Assembly: GCA_004026145.2 (NCBI GenBank)
Contig: CP034981.1
Coordinates: 590,618 to 654,617 of the forward strand
Direction: 5' to 3'
Source: Takifugu bimaculatus
Lineage: Eukaryota > Chordata > Actinopteri > Tetraodontiformes > Tetraodontidae
Length of the DNA: 64,000 bases
The notes under the pieces are model-generated. The model was not told the DNA's origin and did no database searches. It was given only the letters and a program-made list of their open reading frames with translations. Each line of letters begins with the position of its first letter. The stretch's first letter is position 1. Of this stretch, positions 10,601 to 22,081 are shown piece after piece. A program made the translations under genes and the position numbers.

Positions 10601-13054
10601 TCATGGTAAATGCAGAATCAAGGACTTCACGTGAGGACACAGAATCTGGGTGGCGGTACGTCCACCTGGACTCACCGATGAACCCGTAACCTTTGTGCCG
10701 CCCAGTTGTCGGCTCTCGCGCCAAAAGACACGACTTGATCCTTCCGAACGCCTCAAACACGCTCTTGATGTCGTCATCGGACAGGTCGGGGTGGACCGAC
10801 GCCACGTAGATCCTGTTGAAGGCACGAGCTTCCTCCGCCAGCTGGTCGATGATGGGCTGCGCTTGGCCGATGTTGCTGGGCCTCCCCACCTGCAGGGGGA
10901 GCCGGGGGCAATCAGGCGCCGCCGGGCCGGGCCGGCTCGCCGCCGCCGGGGCCGGGGCCGGGGCCGGGGCCGGGGCCGGGGCCGGGGCGGGTCTCACTCA
11001 CCTTTATGTTCCGGCCTCCGAGGACAACAGAGTTCATCTGCTCCAGCGCCAGCTGGGCCGCCTCGGGCATCTCGTACTCCACGAAGGCAAAACCCTGAAC
11101 AAAGGCACAGAGAAAGGAATGAAGCTGATGTGGCGAGAAAACGGCGCCGCTCGGACTCCCGACCTTGTGCTTCATGGTGACAGAATCAAAGGACATGTCA
11201 ATGCTTTTGATGGGTCCGAAGGGGGCGAAGGCCTGTCGGATGGTGTCCTCCCCCAGCTCATAATAGATGGAGCCCACGTAGACGCGACACATGATGGCGA
11301 GGGCTCTCTGGCGCTGAGCGGCCACCTGAGCAGCAGCACACAGGAAGTGAAGCGGCCGTGGTCACAGCCACACATCTGCCAACGTTTACTCACTGACTGC
11401 AGCGGGGACAGGGCGTCGCCAAAGCCCATGGTCAGGGACGCCATCTGGAAGAGACCGGGCCGGGGGAGGGCAGGTCAGTCGTGTGTGTGAGAGCGTGAGT
11501 GAGAACGTGTGTGTGAGAGCGTGTGTGTGAGAGCGTGTGTGTGAGAGCGCGTGTGTGAGAGCGCGTGTGTGAGAGCGCGTGTGTGAGAGCGTGAGAGCGT
11601 GTGTGTGTGAGCGTGTGTGTGAGAGCGTGAGAGCGTGTGTGAGAGCGTGTGTGAGAGCGTGTGTGTGAGAGCGTGAGAGCGTGTGTGAGAGCGTGTGTGT
11701 GAGAGCGTGAGAGCGTGTGTGTGTGAGCGTGTGTGAGAGCGTGTGTGTGTGAGCGTGAGAGCGTGTGTGTGTGAGCGTGTGTGTGTGAGTGCGTGTGTGA
11801 GAGCGCGTGTGTGAGAGCGCGTGTGTGAGAGCGCGTGTGTGAGAGCGTGTGTGTGAGAGCGCGTGTGTGAGAGTGTGAGAGCGTGTGTGTGAGAGCGCGT
11901 GTGTGAGAGCGCGTGTGTGAGAGCGCGTGTGTGAGAGCGTGTGTGTGTGAGCGTGAGAGCGTGTGTGAGAGCGTGTGTGTGAGAGCGCGTGTGTGAGAGC
12001 GTGTGTGTGAGAGCGTGAGAGCGTGTGTGTGAGAGCGCGTGTGTGAGAGCGCGTGTGTGAGAGCGTGTGTGTGAGAGCGTGTGTGAGAGCGTGTGTGAGA
12101 GCGTGTGTGTGTGAGCGTGTGAGTGAGAGCGTGAGAGCGTGTGTGTGAGCGTGAGTGTGAGAGCGTGAGTGTGTGTGAGCGTGAGCGTGTGTGAGAGCGT
12201 GTGTGAGAGCGTGTGTTAGAGCGCGTGTGTGAGAGCGTGTGTTAGAGCGCGTGAGTGTGTGTGAGCGAGCGCGTGTGTGAGAGCGTGTGTGAGAGTGTGT
12301 GTGAGCGAGCGCGTGTGTGAGAGCGTGTGTGTGAGAGCGTGTGTGTGAGAGCGCGTGTTAGAGCGCGTGTTAGAGCGCGTGTGTGAGAGCGTGTGTGAGA
12401 GCGCGTGTGTGAGAGCGCGTGTGTGAGCGTGTGTGTGTGAGTGAGAGCGTGTGTGTGTGAGCGTGAGTGAGACCGTGTGTGAGAGCGCGTGTGTGAGAGC
12501 GTGAGTGTGTGAGAGCGTGAGTGTGTGAGAGCGTGAGTGTGTGTGAGAGCGTGTGTGTGAGAGCGCGTGTGTGAGCGCGTGAGTGTGAGAGCGTGAGTGT
12601 GTGTGAGCGTGTGTGTGTGTGAGCGTGAGCGTGTGTGTGAGAGCGTGTGTGTGAGAGCGTGAGTGTGTGTGAGCGTGTGTGTGTGTGTGTGTGTGACCTG
12701 CAGGCTGGCGAACTGCTGCTGCTGCGTCAGCGTCTGCTTCACCAGGACGCTCCTGATGCTCTGCTCCATGGCGTACTTCTTAGCCTACAGACAGGAAACA
12801 GAACCGCAGCTCGTGACACCAGGAAATGGACCCCACTCCTGGAGAAACGGGTCACATGACCACTGAGGTGGCGGCGGTCAACGGACGGAGCTACCGTATT
12901 AAACCAGGGCCTGTGGGATCGAACCATCGACCCCAGGATGGCCACGCCCCCCCAGGATGGCCACTCCCCCCGTTACCTTCTGCAGCGCCTCCTGCTGGTT
13001 GGGGGTCAGTGGGGGCAAACCCAGCTTGGTGGTGGTGCTCTGTCCGTTCTCCAT
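7686..13054 (-). CDS. puf60: Poly(U)-binding splicing factor PUF60
   Basis: RNA-binding splicing factor that acts with U2AF at 3' splice sites in the nucleus. Exons on minus: 12977-13054 (from ATG), 12698-12784, 11394-11444, 11164-11325, 11002-11094, 10676-10889, 9918-10108, 8562-8676, 8130-8338, 7686-7985. The sum is 1500 nt, giving 499 residues. The start is MENGQSTTTKLGLPPLTPNQ. RRM1 lies at about 82-157 (RVYVGSIYYELGEDTIRQAF), RRM2 at about 179-255 (RIYVASVHPDLSDDDIKSVF), then an Ala-rich linker, and a C-terminal UHM at about 401-499 ending ERFETSDLSA. The 12977 exon is open upstream of this ATG. An earlier start at 13710-13708 in a separate exon (MAVAVSA) could add about 13 residues, so the N terminus is provisional. 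Fish may carry two puf60 copies; which one this is cannot be told. Confidence 0.95.
10196..10441. repeat. Minisatellite in puf60 intron
   Basis: About ten copies of a 23-25 nt unit containing GGCCGGACGTCCTCCTCCCGG, between the RRM2 exon and the following exon. GGACGTCC is palindromic, so the unit has local dyad symmetry. The open frames through it on both strands are repeat artefacts. Confidence 0.92.
10945..10990 (+). repeat. (GGGGCC)n hexanucleotide run in puf60 intron
   Basis: Six full GGGGCC units on plus, followed by a partial unit, lie between the exons for the end of RRM1 and for RRM2. In the puf60 transcript the run reads GGCCCC. The same hexamer expands in intron 1 of human C9orf72; here it is short and only a sequence similarity. 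Confidence 0.9.
11478..12696. repeat. 1.2 kb GTGTGTGAGAGCG low-complexity array in puf60 intron
   Basis: Near-continuous GT/GAGC simple repeat (units such as GTGTGTGAGAGC and GCGTGTGTGAGA), forming almost the whole intron between the exons ending at 11394-11444 and 12698-12784. It runs up to the donor of the 12698 exon. Alternating purine-pyrimidine stretches could form Z-DNA. Translations of it (SHTRSHTH) have no meaning as protein. Confidence 0.95.
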
Positions 13055-14942
13055 GATGAGAGCAGGGCCTCCCTGTCAGAACCACCCACAGATCAACAGC
13101 TTTGGTAACTACACGTGCAGAAATCCCACCTTCTAACTGACGTGACCAACCGACCAGCTGCTCAGACATAACCACGTTAGTTAACCCATGTTAGTTCTAA
13201 CGGCTGTGCGGGGAGAACAAAGCGCTTCTCCATCCCAGGTTACAGCCAGGCTCCACCTGTCTGCATCATGGTCCAAACCCCCTCTGCAGAACTTTGAAGG
13301 CGCGGTTCTGGTGGACTAAGATGCTGCAACACTGGTTGTGTGTGTCAGCGCGCCTCGCTCTGCAGTTAACGGCACTTTTTACAGTTTTCCCATCTTGCTG
13401 TTGAACATTTGCGGCCACTTCTGAACATCACAACTCGGAACATTGGCTAGCATCGCTGCAGCCGTGAGAACCGCCTCGAACCTCTCGGTTCGGACCTAGC
13501 TTAGCTCCTCTAGCTATCCGCATCTGCTAAATACTCATTTTTAGACGGCTAATCCTCGACTCCACCAATTAAGACCGTTTGCCAGTAATTTCGGGTGAAT
13601 AATTCAGAAAATAAACAGCAGCTCCCGCCGGGTCCCCTCGTTAGCATTAGCATAGCATAAGTTGAGCGAATGAGGAGGAGGGCTCCCACCGCGGACACGG
13701 CCACCGCCATACAGCTCAGCTCCGGCCGCAGCACCTCCCGAGTCTCGGCGTGCCAACAAAAACTCTCCGGTCGGTTTGAGTTTGTGTCTGTGCCGCTCGG
13801 ACACAGGACAGCGACACTTCCGCTGCGTCACATCCGCTGGGGCAGGACTTCACAATAAGAGTCAATTACCCAAATCAAGAAGGTCAAAGATGAAGGCAAA
13901 TATGAGACCAGACGAGCTTGAGCACCAATGTCGATGCTGCACCCGTGCTGACCTGGGCCGGACCCTTGAAGGGACCATCTGCAGAGTCCTGGTGGGTTCC
14001 TTTTGGTCGACCCCGAGATCCTGCCCGCCTTCAGATGACTGCCTCGGGGATGGCGCGTCACCTGTGCAGGAGCCCGATCAGCCCGAGAGAGGCCGGCCGG
14101 CCGGCAGCATCGGCACAGGCCAGAACCTTTCCCAGCACCATCGGTGTGACCTCCTCCAGATCTTCCTCCTCCACGCCCGACGGGGCCCTCGGCCTCACAG
14201 AGTTCCTCCGAAGGGTTCCTAATGAGGCTGCTGGGATCTCGGGGGCCTTCCTGCAACGTCCATCCCCTCCGAGACCCTCACAGCAGACCAACAAACTCAC
14301 CGATACTTCCTGGAGTCGCAACTTTAAACCGACACGTACGACCGCAGAATCTGGGGCAAATGCACTTTATGTTCAAATTTGAAAACCATTCTTTCTTCTT
14401 GTTGATTCTGTTGGATCGATCATTTCAAATCACAGCCCTGGGATCCACCAGGACCAGGGAGCAGGGAGCAGGTCCGGGCCTGGGCAGGAGTGCAGCATAT
14501 CAGCCCCTGTGGTCTAATAATTGAACTGTTTCTCAGCTGGAAAATGAAGACACAAGTGTTGTCAGTGTCTCCAAAGGTCTGAAAACACCAAATAAAGAGC
14601 TCAGATTTCTTCTCCAGATCTGAACAAACACTTTATTCCACTCCATCAGCTGCACACCTGACAGAGAACACAGGTGATCACCCTGTTCAACAGGAGCAGC
14701 TGATGCTCGCTAGAGCTCCAGAATCTGAGCAGCTGGAGCATAAACAGATGTAGAACCCAGGAACGAGGCCAGATACTTGAGAGGTTCTCCAATGTTCATA
14801 CAAGACGGCGTGTTTGTGGTATAAAGCAGTGAGTGACACAGGTGTTCCACAGCCTCAACACCTCCGACTCTAAACAAACCAAACTGCTTCCATCGGCTGA
14901 GAGGTGCAGGAGACGAGATGAAGGGAAACGTCCAGCTGTCCT
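13055..14942. other. puf60 5' region and afg3l2 3' UTR interval
   Basis: 13055-13860 should hold the puf60 5' UTR and promoter; a candidate first exon with ATG at 13710-13708 is discussed under puf60. 14632-14637 carries a minus-strand AATAAA, a likely afg3l2 poly(A) signal about 300 bases after its stop. 13900-14330 has overlapping open frames on both strands with no family I recognise and no clear splice structure, so it is left unassigned. Confidence 0.4.
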
Positions 14943-15224
14943 TCAGCCTCCATCATCCCTCCTGTTCCAGGACGAGGCCCCAGCTCTAGAAAGGCATTCC
15001 CCAGAGATCTGCCGGGCCACCTGCTCATCCGGGCTCTCCTCCTTGGCCACCCTCTCCTGGTTCCAGTCCTTTAGACCCTCTGGGAGGGTCGTGTCCTCCT
15101 CCATACCTCCAGTCCCCTCCACAAACTCCTCATATGTTGACTTTTCTGCAAATGGCCGTTTGCCCAACAGTTCCACCATGTCGTTCTTATCTAGAACCTC
15201 CTTCTCCAGCAGCCGAAGGGCCAC

Positions 15225-15259
<35 letters not shown>

Positions 15260-18200
15260 TAAAATGTCTATTCATCATTACATAAAGGCTGCATGTTTAT
15301 ACTGAAGCATCTGTGTGTAATGATGGAGAAATGCGGAAATCCTACTGAGCAAAAGCAGCCAGGAACATATAGACTATATAGACTATATAGTCTATATAGA
15401 CTAGGAACGGGCTCTCACCTTCTCCACCTCGGCCTTCTTCTCCTTCAGCAGCTGCAGGGTTCTCTGGTACGCCTCGCTGATTAAGGCTCGGACCTCGGTG
15501 TCGATGAGACGGGCCGTAGCCTCGCTGTAGGGTTTCTCCAGAACCATCTCACCCTGCCGAGGAAGGTCAAAGGACACCTGCCCCACCTTCGGGTTCATCC
15601 CGAACTGGACGATCTGCAGCACACAGGGAGCAGGCCTTCAGCAACGTCCCAGTCACACCTTTGTTTGAAAGCTCACTTCTGCTTTGCAGCGTTGCCATGG
15701 AAACACAGGTCTCAGGTCTGAACGCTGACCTTCTCCTGGCCAACACACCACATGAACCTTGTACCTGAGTCAGACCCTCTGGACACGTGCGGTCCGAGTG
15801 TCTGACAGTCACCTACACGCCAGGATCCAGCTGGCTCCTCAAGATGAAGGCAGATATCATAGAACAGTCGATGTCTACCAGTCACCGTGGAGACCAGCTG
15901 GGAACAGAACCAGCACCAGCATAGGACGAAACCAGCAGGAGGGAACTCTGACCTGTGCGTAGGCGCTCTGGGTGACCTTTCGGAGGTCGTCCTGGGCTCC
16001 AGTGGTGATGCGGCCAAAGAAGATCTCCTCAGAAACTCGGCCTCCCAGGGTCATGCACATGCGGTCCAGCAGCTGCTCTTTGGTGTACAGGTACTGCTCC
16101 TTGGGCAGGTACTGGGCGTAGCCCAGACCCTTCCCTCTGGGGATGATGGACACCTGCAGGGGTTGGATAGGGTCACGCCCGGTGTAGAACCTGGACCAGC
16201 GAGGGCTGCCCACAACACATGCAGCCAGGTGGTGAATCGTGTGACGGGCGCTGACCTTCAGCAGGGGGTCAGCGTGCTCCAGGAACCACCCAGCAACGGC
16301 ATGGCCCGCTTCATGGTAGGCCACCGTCTTCTTCTCCTCTGGCTGCAGGACCTGCGTCTTCTTCTCCAGACCTTTGACAAGCACAGGTGTCGACAGAGAT
16401 GCTCAGGTAAAAAAGCAAGACACATGATTCTGCCTAACGTCCTGAACAGGTGAGTGAGGAGGTCTCTCTCGGTCCCTCCAGCTCTGTGCGTCTCTAACGA
16501 CCCAGGAGGACCCAGGAGGACCCAGGAGGACCCAGGAGGACCCAGGAGGACCCAGGAGGACCTGACAGGAGCGGGGCCTCACCTCCGATCACTCTCTCGA
16601 TGGCCTGCTCAAAGTGCTTTTGGTTGATGGAGTCGGAGAGATGGCGAGCAGCAATCAGAGCGGCCTCGTTACAAACGTTGGCGATGTCCGCCCCTGGAAA
16701 CAGAAGCAGACTAGATGGGACCGTCCCGCCGGGCTCCCGCCGGCTGTCTGGACATGCAGGTACCTGAGAAACCAGGGGTGAGCGCAGCCATTTTCCTGGC
16801 CAGAGCGTCTTTGTTCAGGTCAACGTCCAGCTTCAGAGGACGCAGGTGGACTTTGAAGATGGACGCTCGACCCTTGATGTCAGGGGGGCCTGAGAACATT
16901 TGTTACAGCTGTTACACACAAAGTTCCACAAGAGAGGATCCTTCAAGTTGTTAGAACATCAATCAAATCTTTGGTTTTACAAAGAACCTTTCACCAGGAC
17001 CGGGCCATCCAGGACAGACAGGCAGACAGACAGGCAGACAGGCAGGCAGACAGACAGGCAGACAGACAGACAGACAGACAGGCAGACAGAGCAGGACAGG
17101 CAGACAGACAGGCAGACAGACAGGCAGACAGAGCAGGACAGGCAGACAGACAGGCAGACAGGCAGGCAGACAGGCAGGCAGGCAGACAGACAGACAGGCA
17201 GGCAGACAGGCAGACAGACAGACAGGCAGACAGAGCAGGACAGGCAGACAGACAGGCAGACAGACAGGCAGACAGAGCAGGACAGGCAGACAGGCAGACA
17301 GACAGAGCAGGACAGGCAGACAGACAGGCAGACAGACAGACAGGCAGAGCAGGACAGACAGGCAGAGCAGGACAGGCAGACAGGCAGGACCAACTAGCCA
17401 CAGGTTGGAGCGGTGAAGGGGGGCAGCACCACTGGACCTGCTCCAGCTGGACCTGCTTTCTAAAATGTTCTTGTCTGACACCAGAACCGCTTCTCTTCTC
17501 CTCCCAAACTTGCAGAAAGATTTGCTTCCTCACCGATGTAAATCTGTCGGTCAAAGCGGCCGGGCCTCATGAGCGCAGGGTCCAGAATGTCTGGTCTGTT
17601 GGTTCCAGCAAGAACCACCACATTGGTGGCAGTGTTGAACCCTGAAACACACGAGAGAGTCACCTTGGAGGAACCAAGCGTGGCGGTTCCTCTGGTTCCT
17701 CTGGTTCCTGTGGTTCCTCTGGTTCCTGCCACCCACCGTCCATCTCCACCAGCAGCTGATTCAGCGTGTTCTCCTGCTCACTCTGTCCTCCGAAGTTTCC
17801 TCGCCCTCGTTTCCGGCCCACGGCATCGATCTCATCGATGAAGAGGATGCAAGGAGCGTTCTTCCTGGCCATCACGAACAGATCTCTGACCTGGGGGGGG
17901 GGGGGGAGCAGCGGCTCAGTGGGTCTTTCTGAGCACAACAATGCAAAGTTCTTTCTCTACCCTGGCAGGACCGACGCCCACGAACATCTCCAGGAACTCA
18001 GAACCATTAACGGTGATGAAGGGGACGTTGGCCTCCCCTGCTGTTGCTTTGGCCAGAAGAGTCTTTCCTGTTCCAGGAGGACCCGTCAGAATGGCGCCCT
18101 GCACACAGGAGCAACTATGAGACCCCCCCCGGAGCACGTGGCCCACCAGGCCCCTCTTCCCAAATATCCCTCCACCTTTGGTATCTTGGCTCCAAGGTCC

Positions 18201-19834
18201 TGGTACTGTTTCGGGTTCTTCAGGAAGTTCACAAACTCCATGATCTCCAGCTTGGCCTCCTCACAACCGGCCACGTCTTTGAACTTGACATCGATCTCAT
18301 CTTTGAGGATCTTCGCCGTGGTCTCGCTGACGCTGAACAGCCCCCCCATGCCTCGGCCGGGACGGCCCATCCCCGCTGGACCCCGGCGCAGCATGAAGAG
18401 CAAGAACCCGATGATCAGCACCGTGGGGAGCATGCTCAGGAGGAAGGTTCTGTGGAGGAAGAGGGGTTGGACCACTCAAACGCGTCCCGCTGGGCCAGAG
18501 GGAGGGAGGGAGGGAGGGAGGGAGACTCACCCGTCGCTCTCGGTGGAATAAACCACGGGCAGCCGGTTCTCGCCCTCGATGCCCAGCTCGTACTGGGCCG
18601 TCTCCAGGTTCCGCTCGAACGTGTCCACACTTCCAATGTTAAACCACACGTACTGCTGCAACGCAACACAACACTGTGGACGGCACCAACCAGCCATCAT
18701 CCGGGCTTTCACCCCTCTAACCAAAACACTACACTGGCTCTGAAAGGTCCAAAACCCTGAGCCAGGCCCTCTGCCTCGCCATGGCAACTCACCCCGTCCA
18801 TCGGAGACTTCCCGGTGGAGAAAACCACTTTGACGTAACGCTTGTTGATCACCTCCAACCGATCCACCTGGGGACAAAGAGAACACGTTTAAGATTCTGG
18901 CCGGTAGCTCCAGATCCAGGCCCGTTAGCTCCTGATCCAGGCCCGGTAGCTCCAGATCCAGGCCCGGTAGCTGCAGATCCAGGCCCGGTAGCTGCAGATC
19001 CAGGCCCGTTAGCTGCAGATCCAGGCCCGTTAGCTCCAGATCCAGGCCCGGTAGCTGCAGATCCAGGCCCGGTAGCTGCAGATCCAGGCCCGGTAGCTCC
19101 AGATCCAGGCCCGGTAGCTGCAGATCCAGGCCCGGTAGCTCCAGATCCAGGCCCGGTAGCTGCAGATCCAGGCCCGGTAGCTCCAGATCCAGGCCCGGTA
19201 GCTGCAGATCCAGGCCCGGTAGCTCCAGATCCAGGCCCGGTTGCTCCAGATCCAGGCCCGGTAGCTCTGGCAGAGCTCTGCTCTGCTCGCTGGAGCTGTT
19301 GTGTAGCTCATTTTTAAAGGTCGGAACGTGACCGTGGAAGCTAAATTACACCGTTTTTTGCCGCCGTGTTCCCAGTTTATCCGTGTTTGTGTGTTCAGCC
19401 AGATCAAAGCTCAATTATCAAAGATGCCTCTGGAACACTCACCACTCCTTTGGACAGGTAGTTGTTGACAAAGTCCTTCCACGTGACCTCACGTCCTCCA
19501 TCTCTGAAGAAGAAATAATAGGTGACGGTGGCCCAGAAAGCCAGCCCAGCCAGGAAAATCATCCGGAATTCTTTATCGTCCCACGGAACGTCGCCCTGAA
19601 ACGCCACAGTCTCATGTAGCATCAGTCAGCAGTCGCAGCGGCACTTTGTCCACACTGACCTTCTGTAGACGGCTGGACCAGTGCGTCTCATCGCGACGTC
19701 CTCCTCGTTTTCCTCCTCCTCCTCCAGAATTACCGGGATTAGGCTCTGAGATTAAAGTCACTCGTTATGAATTAAGAATGCAGCAGAGCCATAATCTGTT
19801 ACACAAATCAAAGAGAAGCACGGAGAGCGATGGA

Positions 19835-19886
<52 letters not shown>

Positions 19887-20704
19887 CACACACACACACA
19901 CACACACACACTCACCTTTATTCCCTTCAGTATTTTTCTGACTGTCTGGAAAATATTTTTCAAACCCTGGAGAGAGAAGGAGACAGATGGCGAAGGAGAA
20001 GTTGGAGGGCAGAAGGAGACGAGGATGAGATGGAGGAGAGTCAGAGACCCAGACAGAGGGAGGAAGAGAGAGAGAAGGAGGAGAGAGGAAGAGAGAGCAA
20101 GGGAGCGAGTGTTTAGGAAGCAGCCTCCAGATGTTTCATTGTCTGCACCACACAGGTATACAGAACCTTTCGGTGGTTTGGACGTGAGTCTGTAGGCTCC
20201 CAGCAGGTCATGAACGCTCCTTCCGGTTCCTAATGGCGCTGCATGGCTCAATGACGTCACCTGGCCAACAAGAAAACACCAGCCAATGACGTAATTAAAA
20301 ACAACAACACAGGCCTCAGACTCATTCAGAGCTAGAAACTGTTTTAATTTCATTACTGGTTTATCTGCCGAGCATATTGATGCCTGATCCAGTGTTCTGT
20401 ATGAAATACACGTCATGTAACTTAATTTTAACAGGTCACTGTCAGAACACTATAAACTGTCCAGTTTTTACGCCTTACAGGTTATTTATCTGACCTGTCA
20501 CGGGTGAATTTACCTGGCCTGACAACACGTTTGTCACCTGTTTCTCTGGCTGATGCTGACCTCCCAGCGGCTCCACAGTTAGCATCACGTTAGCATCACG
20601 TTAGCATGTTGGGCACCTACCTGCCTGACCAAAGCTTTGGGCGACAGCAGCAGTCGGAACGCGCTCCTACACCCGGAAGACAGTCGCAGGTAGCGGTGAG
20701 CCAT
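14943..20704 (-). CDS. afg3l2: AFG3-like protein 2, mitochondrial m-AAA protease
   Basis: ATP-dependent zinc protease of the mitochondrial inner membrane, active on the matrix side. Seventeen exons on minus: 20621-20704, 20167-20260, 19916-19966, 19660-19745, 19443-19595, 18793-18867, 18531-18655, 18176-18449, 17961-18098, 17737-17890, 17534-17641, 16764-16889, 16583-16693, 16256-16371, 15953-16153, 15419-15613, 14943-15224. The sum is 2373 nt, giving 790 residues (human 797). A basic mitochondrial leader starts MAHRYLRL; one more ATG lies just upstream at 20707. Membrane segments lie at about 117-136 and 225-243. Walker A GPPGTGKT is near 320, Walker B FIDEID near 377, arginine-finger segment RPGRFDR, and zinc motif HEAGH near 546. 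FVNNYLSKGVV and HLSDSINQKHFEQ favour AFG3L2 over AFG3L1. The C terminus runs about 20 residues past the usual end. The exon 2 donor (GTTCTG) is weak. Confidence 0.95.
15374..15399. repeat. 26-bp perfect AT-rich palindrome in afg3l2 intron
   Basis: CTATATAGACTAT followed by its exact reverse complement, centred at 15386/15387, just downstream of a CA tract and 20 bases from the exon that starts at 15419. It sits inside a short TATAGACTA repeat, so slippage is the simplest origin. Confidence 0.9.
16499..16561. repeat. Decamer repeat in afg3l2 intron
   Basis: Six tandem copies of GACCCAGGAG immediately downstream (in transcript terms) of the exon ending at 16583. Confidence 0.95.
17006..17393. 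repeat. CAGACAGG array in afg3l2 intron
   Basis: About 390 bases of CAGA/CAGG tetranucleotide repeat with interspersed GAGCAGGA units, in the intron between exons 17534-17641 and 16764-16889. All six frames are largely open, giving false proteins of DRQADRQ or CLSVCLS type. Confidence 0.95.
18897..19267. repeat. 22-nt minisatellite in afg3l2 intron
   Basis: About seventeen copies of a 22-nt unit, GCTCCAGATCCAGGCCCGGT plus AG, alternating with a version with GCTGCAGATCC. Units with CTCC and CTGC alternate in a partly regular order. The array lies between exons 19443-19595 and 18793-18867. Confidence 0.95.
19834..19915. repeat. (CA)n microsatellite in afg3l2 intron
   Basis: About 80 bases of CA repeat with two CTCACA interruptions. 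It directly abuts the donor of the small 51-nt exon 3 at 19916. Confidence 0.95.
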
Positions 20705-22081
20705 CATCGCAGGGAACAAGAGGACGCCAACGACCCCTAAACACAGGTCAACCTCACTATTCTGCTTCTGTAATCGACCCGCTCCACCATATTTCCTGTG
20801 TTCTTCTTCGGTGGTTTCCACCGGCTGGGCTCTTTACCGCCCCCAGAGGAGGACGTGTGCAAGTTTAACCTGCAGTTCACCTTCATGCCGATGCTGCTTT
20901 TATAACTTACAGTTATTCAGGGGTTTTATCACACATTCTCACAGTGGCGTGTTCACATTGTATGCTAAATATTTGCGTTCAGTGTTCTTTTATAATTTTT
21001 TAAAGATCTTTTTTATTAAGATCTGACGTCTTTACTTTTATCCCCCTTAGATCGTACAAGATAATGCAATAATGCAAAATTATGTTGTAAATGTCAACGT
21101 TTTGTGCTTCGCTTTAAAGCGTACTGGTGAGTTTGGTGAAATGTTTTGTAAAGTCTACAGCAAATTAAATGCAATGCACGTCCAGAAGGTTCTCCTGTGT
21201 GGCCGACAGGCGGCGCTCTCTCTCCCTACCGCCGCTCCAGCTGCATGCTGGGTAAATTATGGCGTCTGAAGCCTGTTTGAAGGAATGAAACGGGGCGTCT
21301 GATTGCAGCGGGTCTACCCGGGGAAGCCGAGTGACTTCGGTGTGGCCGGTGTCGGTCGCCTCTGAGGTGAACACGTGAGCCGCAGAACCCTCGGCTTCTG
21401 TCCGCGTGCAGGCCAGGTTAATTACCTAGTTAGGAGCAGATTACTATGCACTGGTCGAGAAGGGCATGCTGTTGCTAACGTGACAGCAGTTGACAGCTAG
21501 TTTAGCTTAGCGATTGAGTTAGCCTATTTAAATGGAGCTGCTTAGCTTCATGGTTCTTGTAGAATCAGCTGGCATGCTAACAGGAGCCTGCTACTGCCCT
21601 GTTCTGTTCAAGGTCCAGAGAATCCTGGCTTCATTTAGTGTCCAAAGTTAAGATCGTCGAAGCACTTTGACCGTTTTTATGTTACCAGAGAACTTAGCTA
21701 CTGAACTTAGCTACTTTAGCCTGCACGATTGAGAACCTTCCCGTGACTATGACGTCATCGAATGCCTTTCGCACCTTAGTGACGTAACAGGGACGGCACC
21801 GCCCACTGGTCCCGGTTAGATCCATGTTGGTCGTGTCATTTCAATGTTGCTCAGAAACGTGTGACGGGTTTGGTTTATTGTGTTCACGTCTTGAAATGCC
21901 TGCGTATCCTTTAGAAACTGACAATGACAAATAGGTTCAATGAAATGTGTCAAACGTGACCCTTTGTGCTGTACGGACTCGTGATCAACCACCCCGCTGA
22001 CGACATCAAACCCTCTGAATTTTAATAAAAGTCCTGAAACTGTGTTTCTTCTTTTTGCAGGAGTATGTTGCTGTCAGAACG
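20705..22081. other. Divergent promoter region of afg3l2 and fastk
   Basis: The two genes start about 1.4 kb apart in opposite directions, so this stretch must hold both promoters and the fastk 5' UTR. The fastk coding exon has a clear acceptor (TTTTTGCAG) ending near 22060, so at least one upstream noncoding exon exists. A GTGAAC donor near 21367 is a possible match but is not proven. No other coding exon was seen. Confidence 0.45.

Noticed and set aside
13776..14382. Overlapping frames at 13.8-14.4 kb, including an EEEDLEEVTPMVLGKV segment on minus
   Set aside because: There is no recognised family, no matching exons nearby, and both strands are open at once. It could be an old element remnant but nothing supports a call.
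16900..17645. Open frames of DRQADRQ and CLSVCLS type on both strands
   Set aside because: These are translations of the CAGACAGG intron array of afg3l2.
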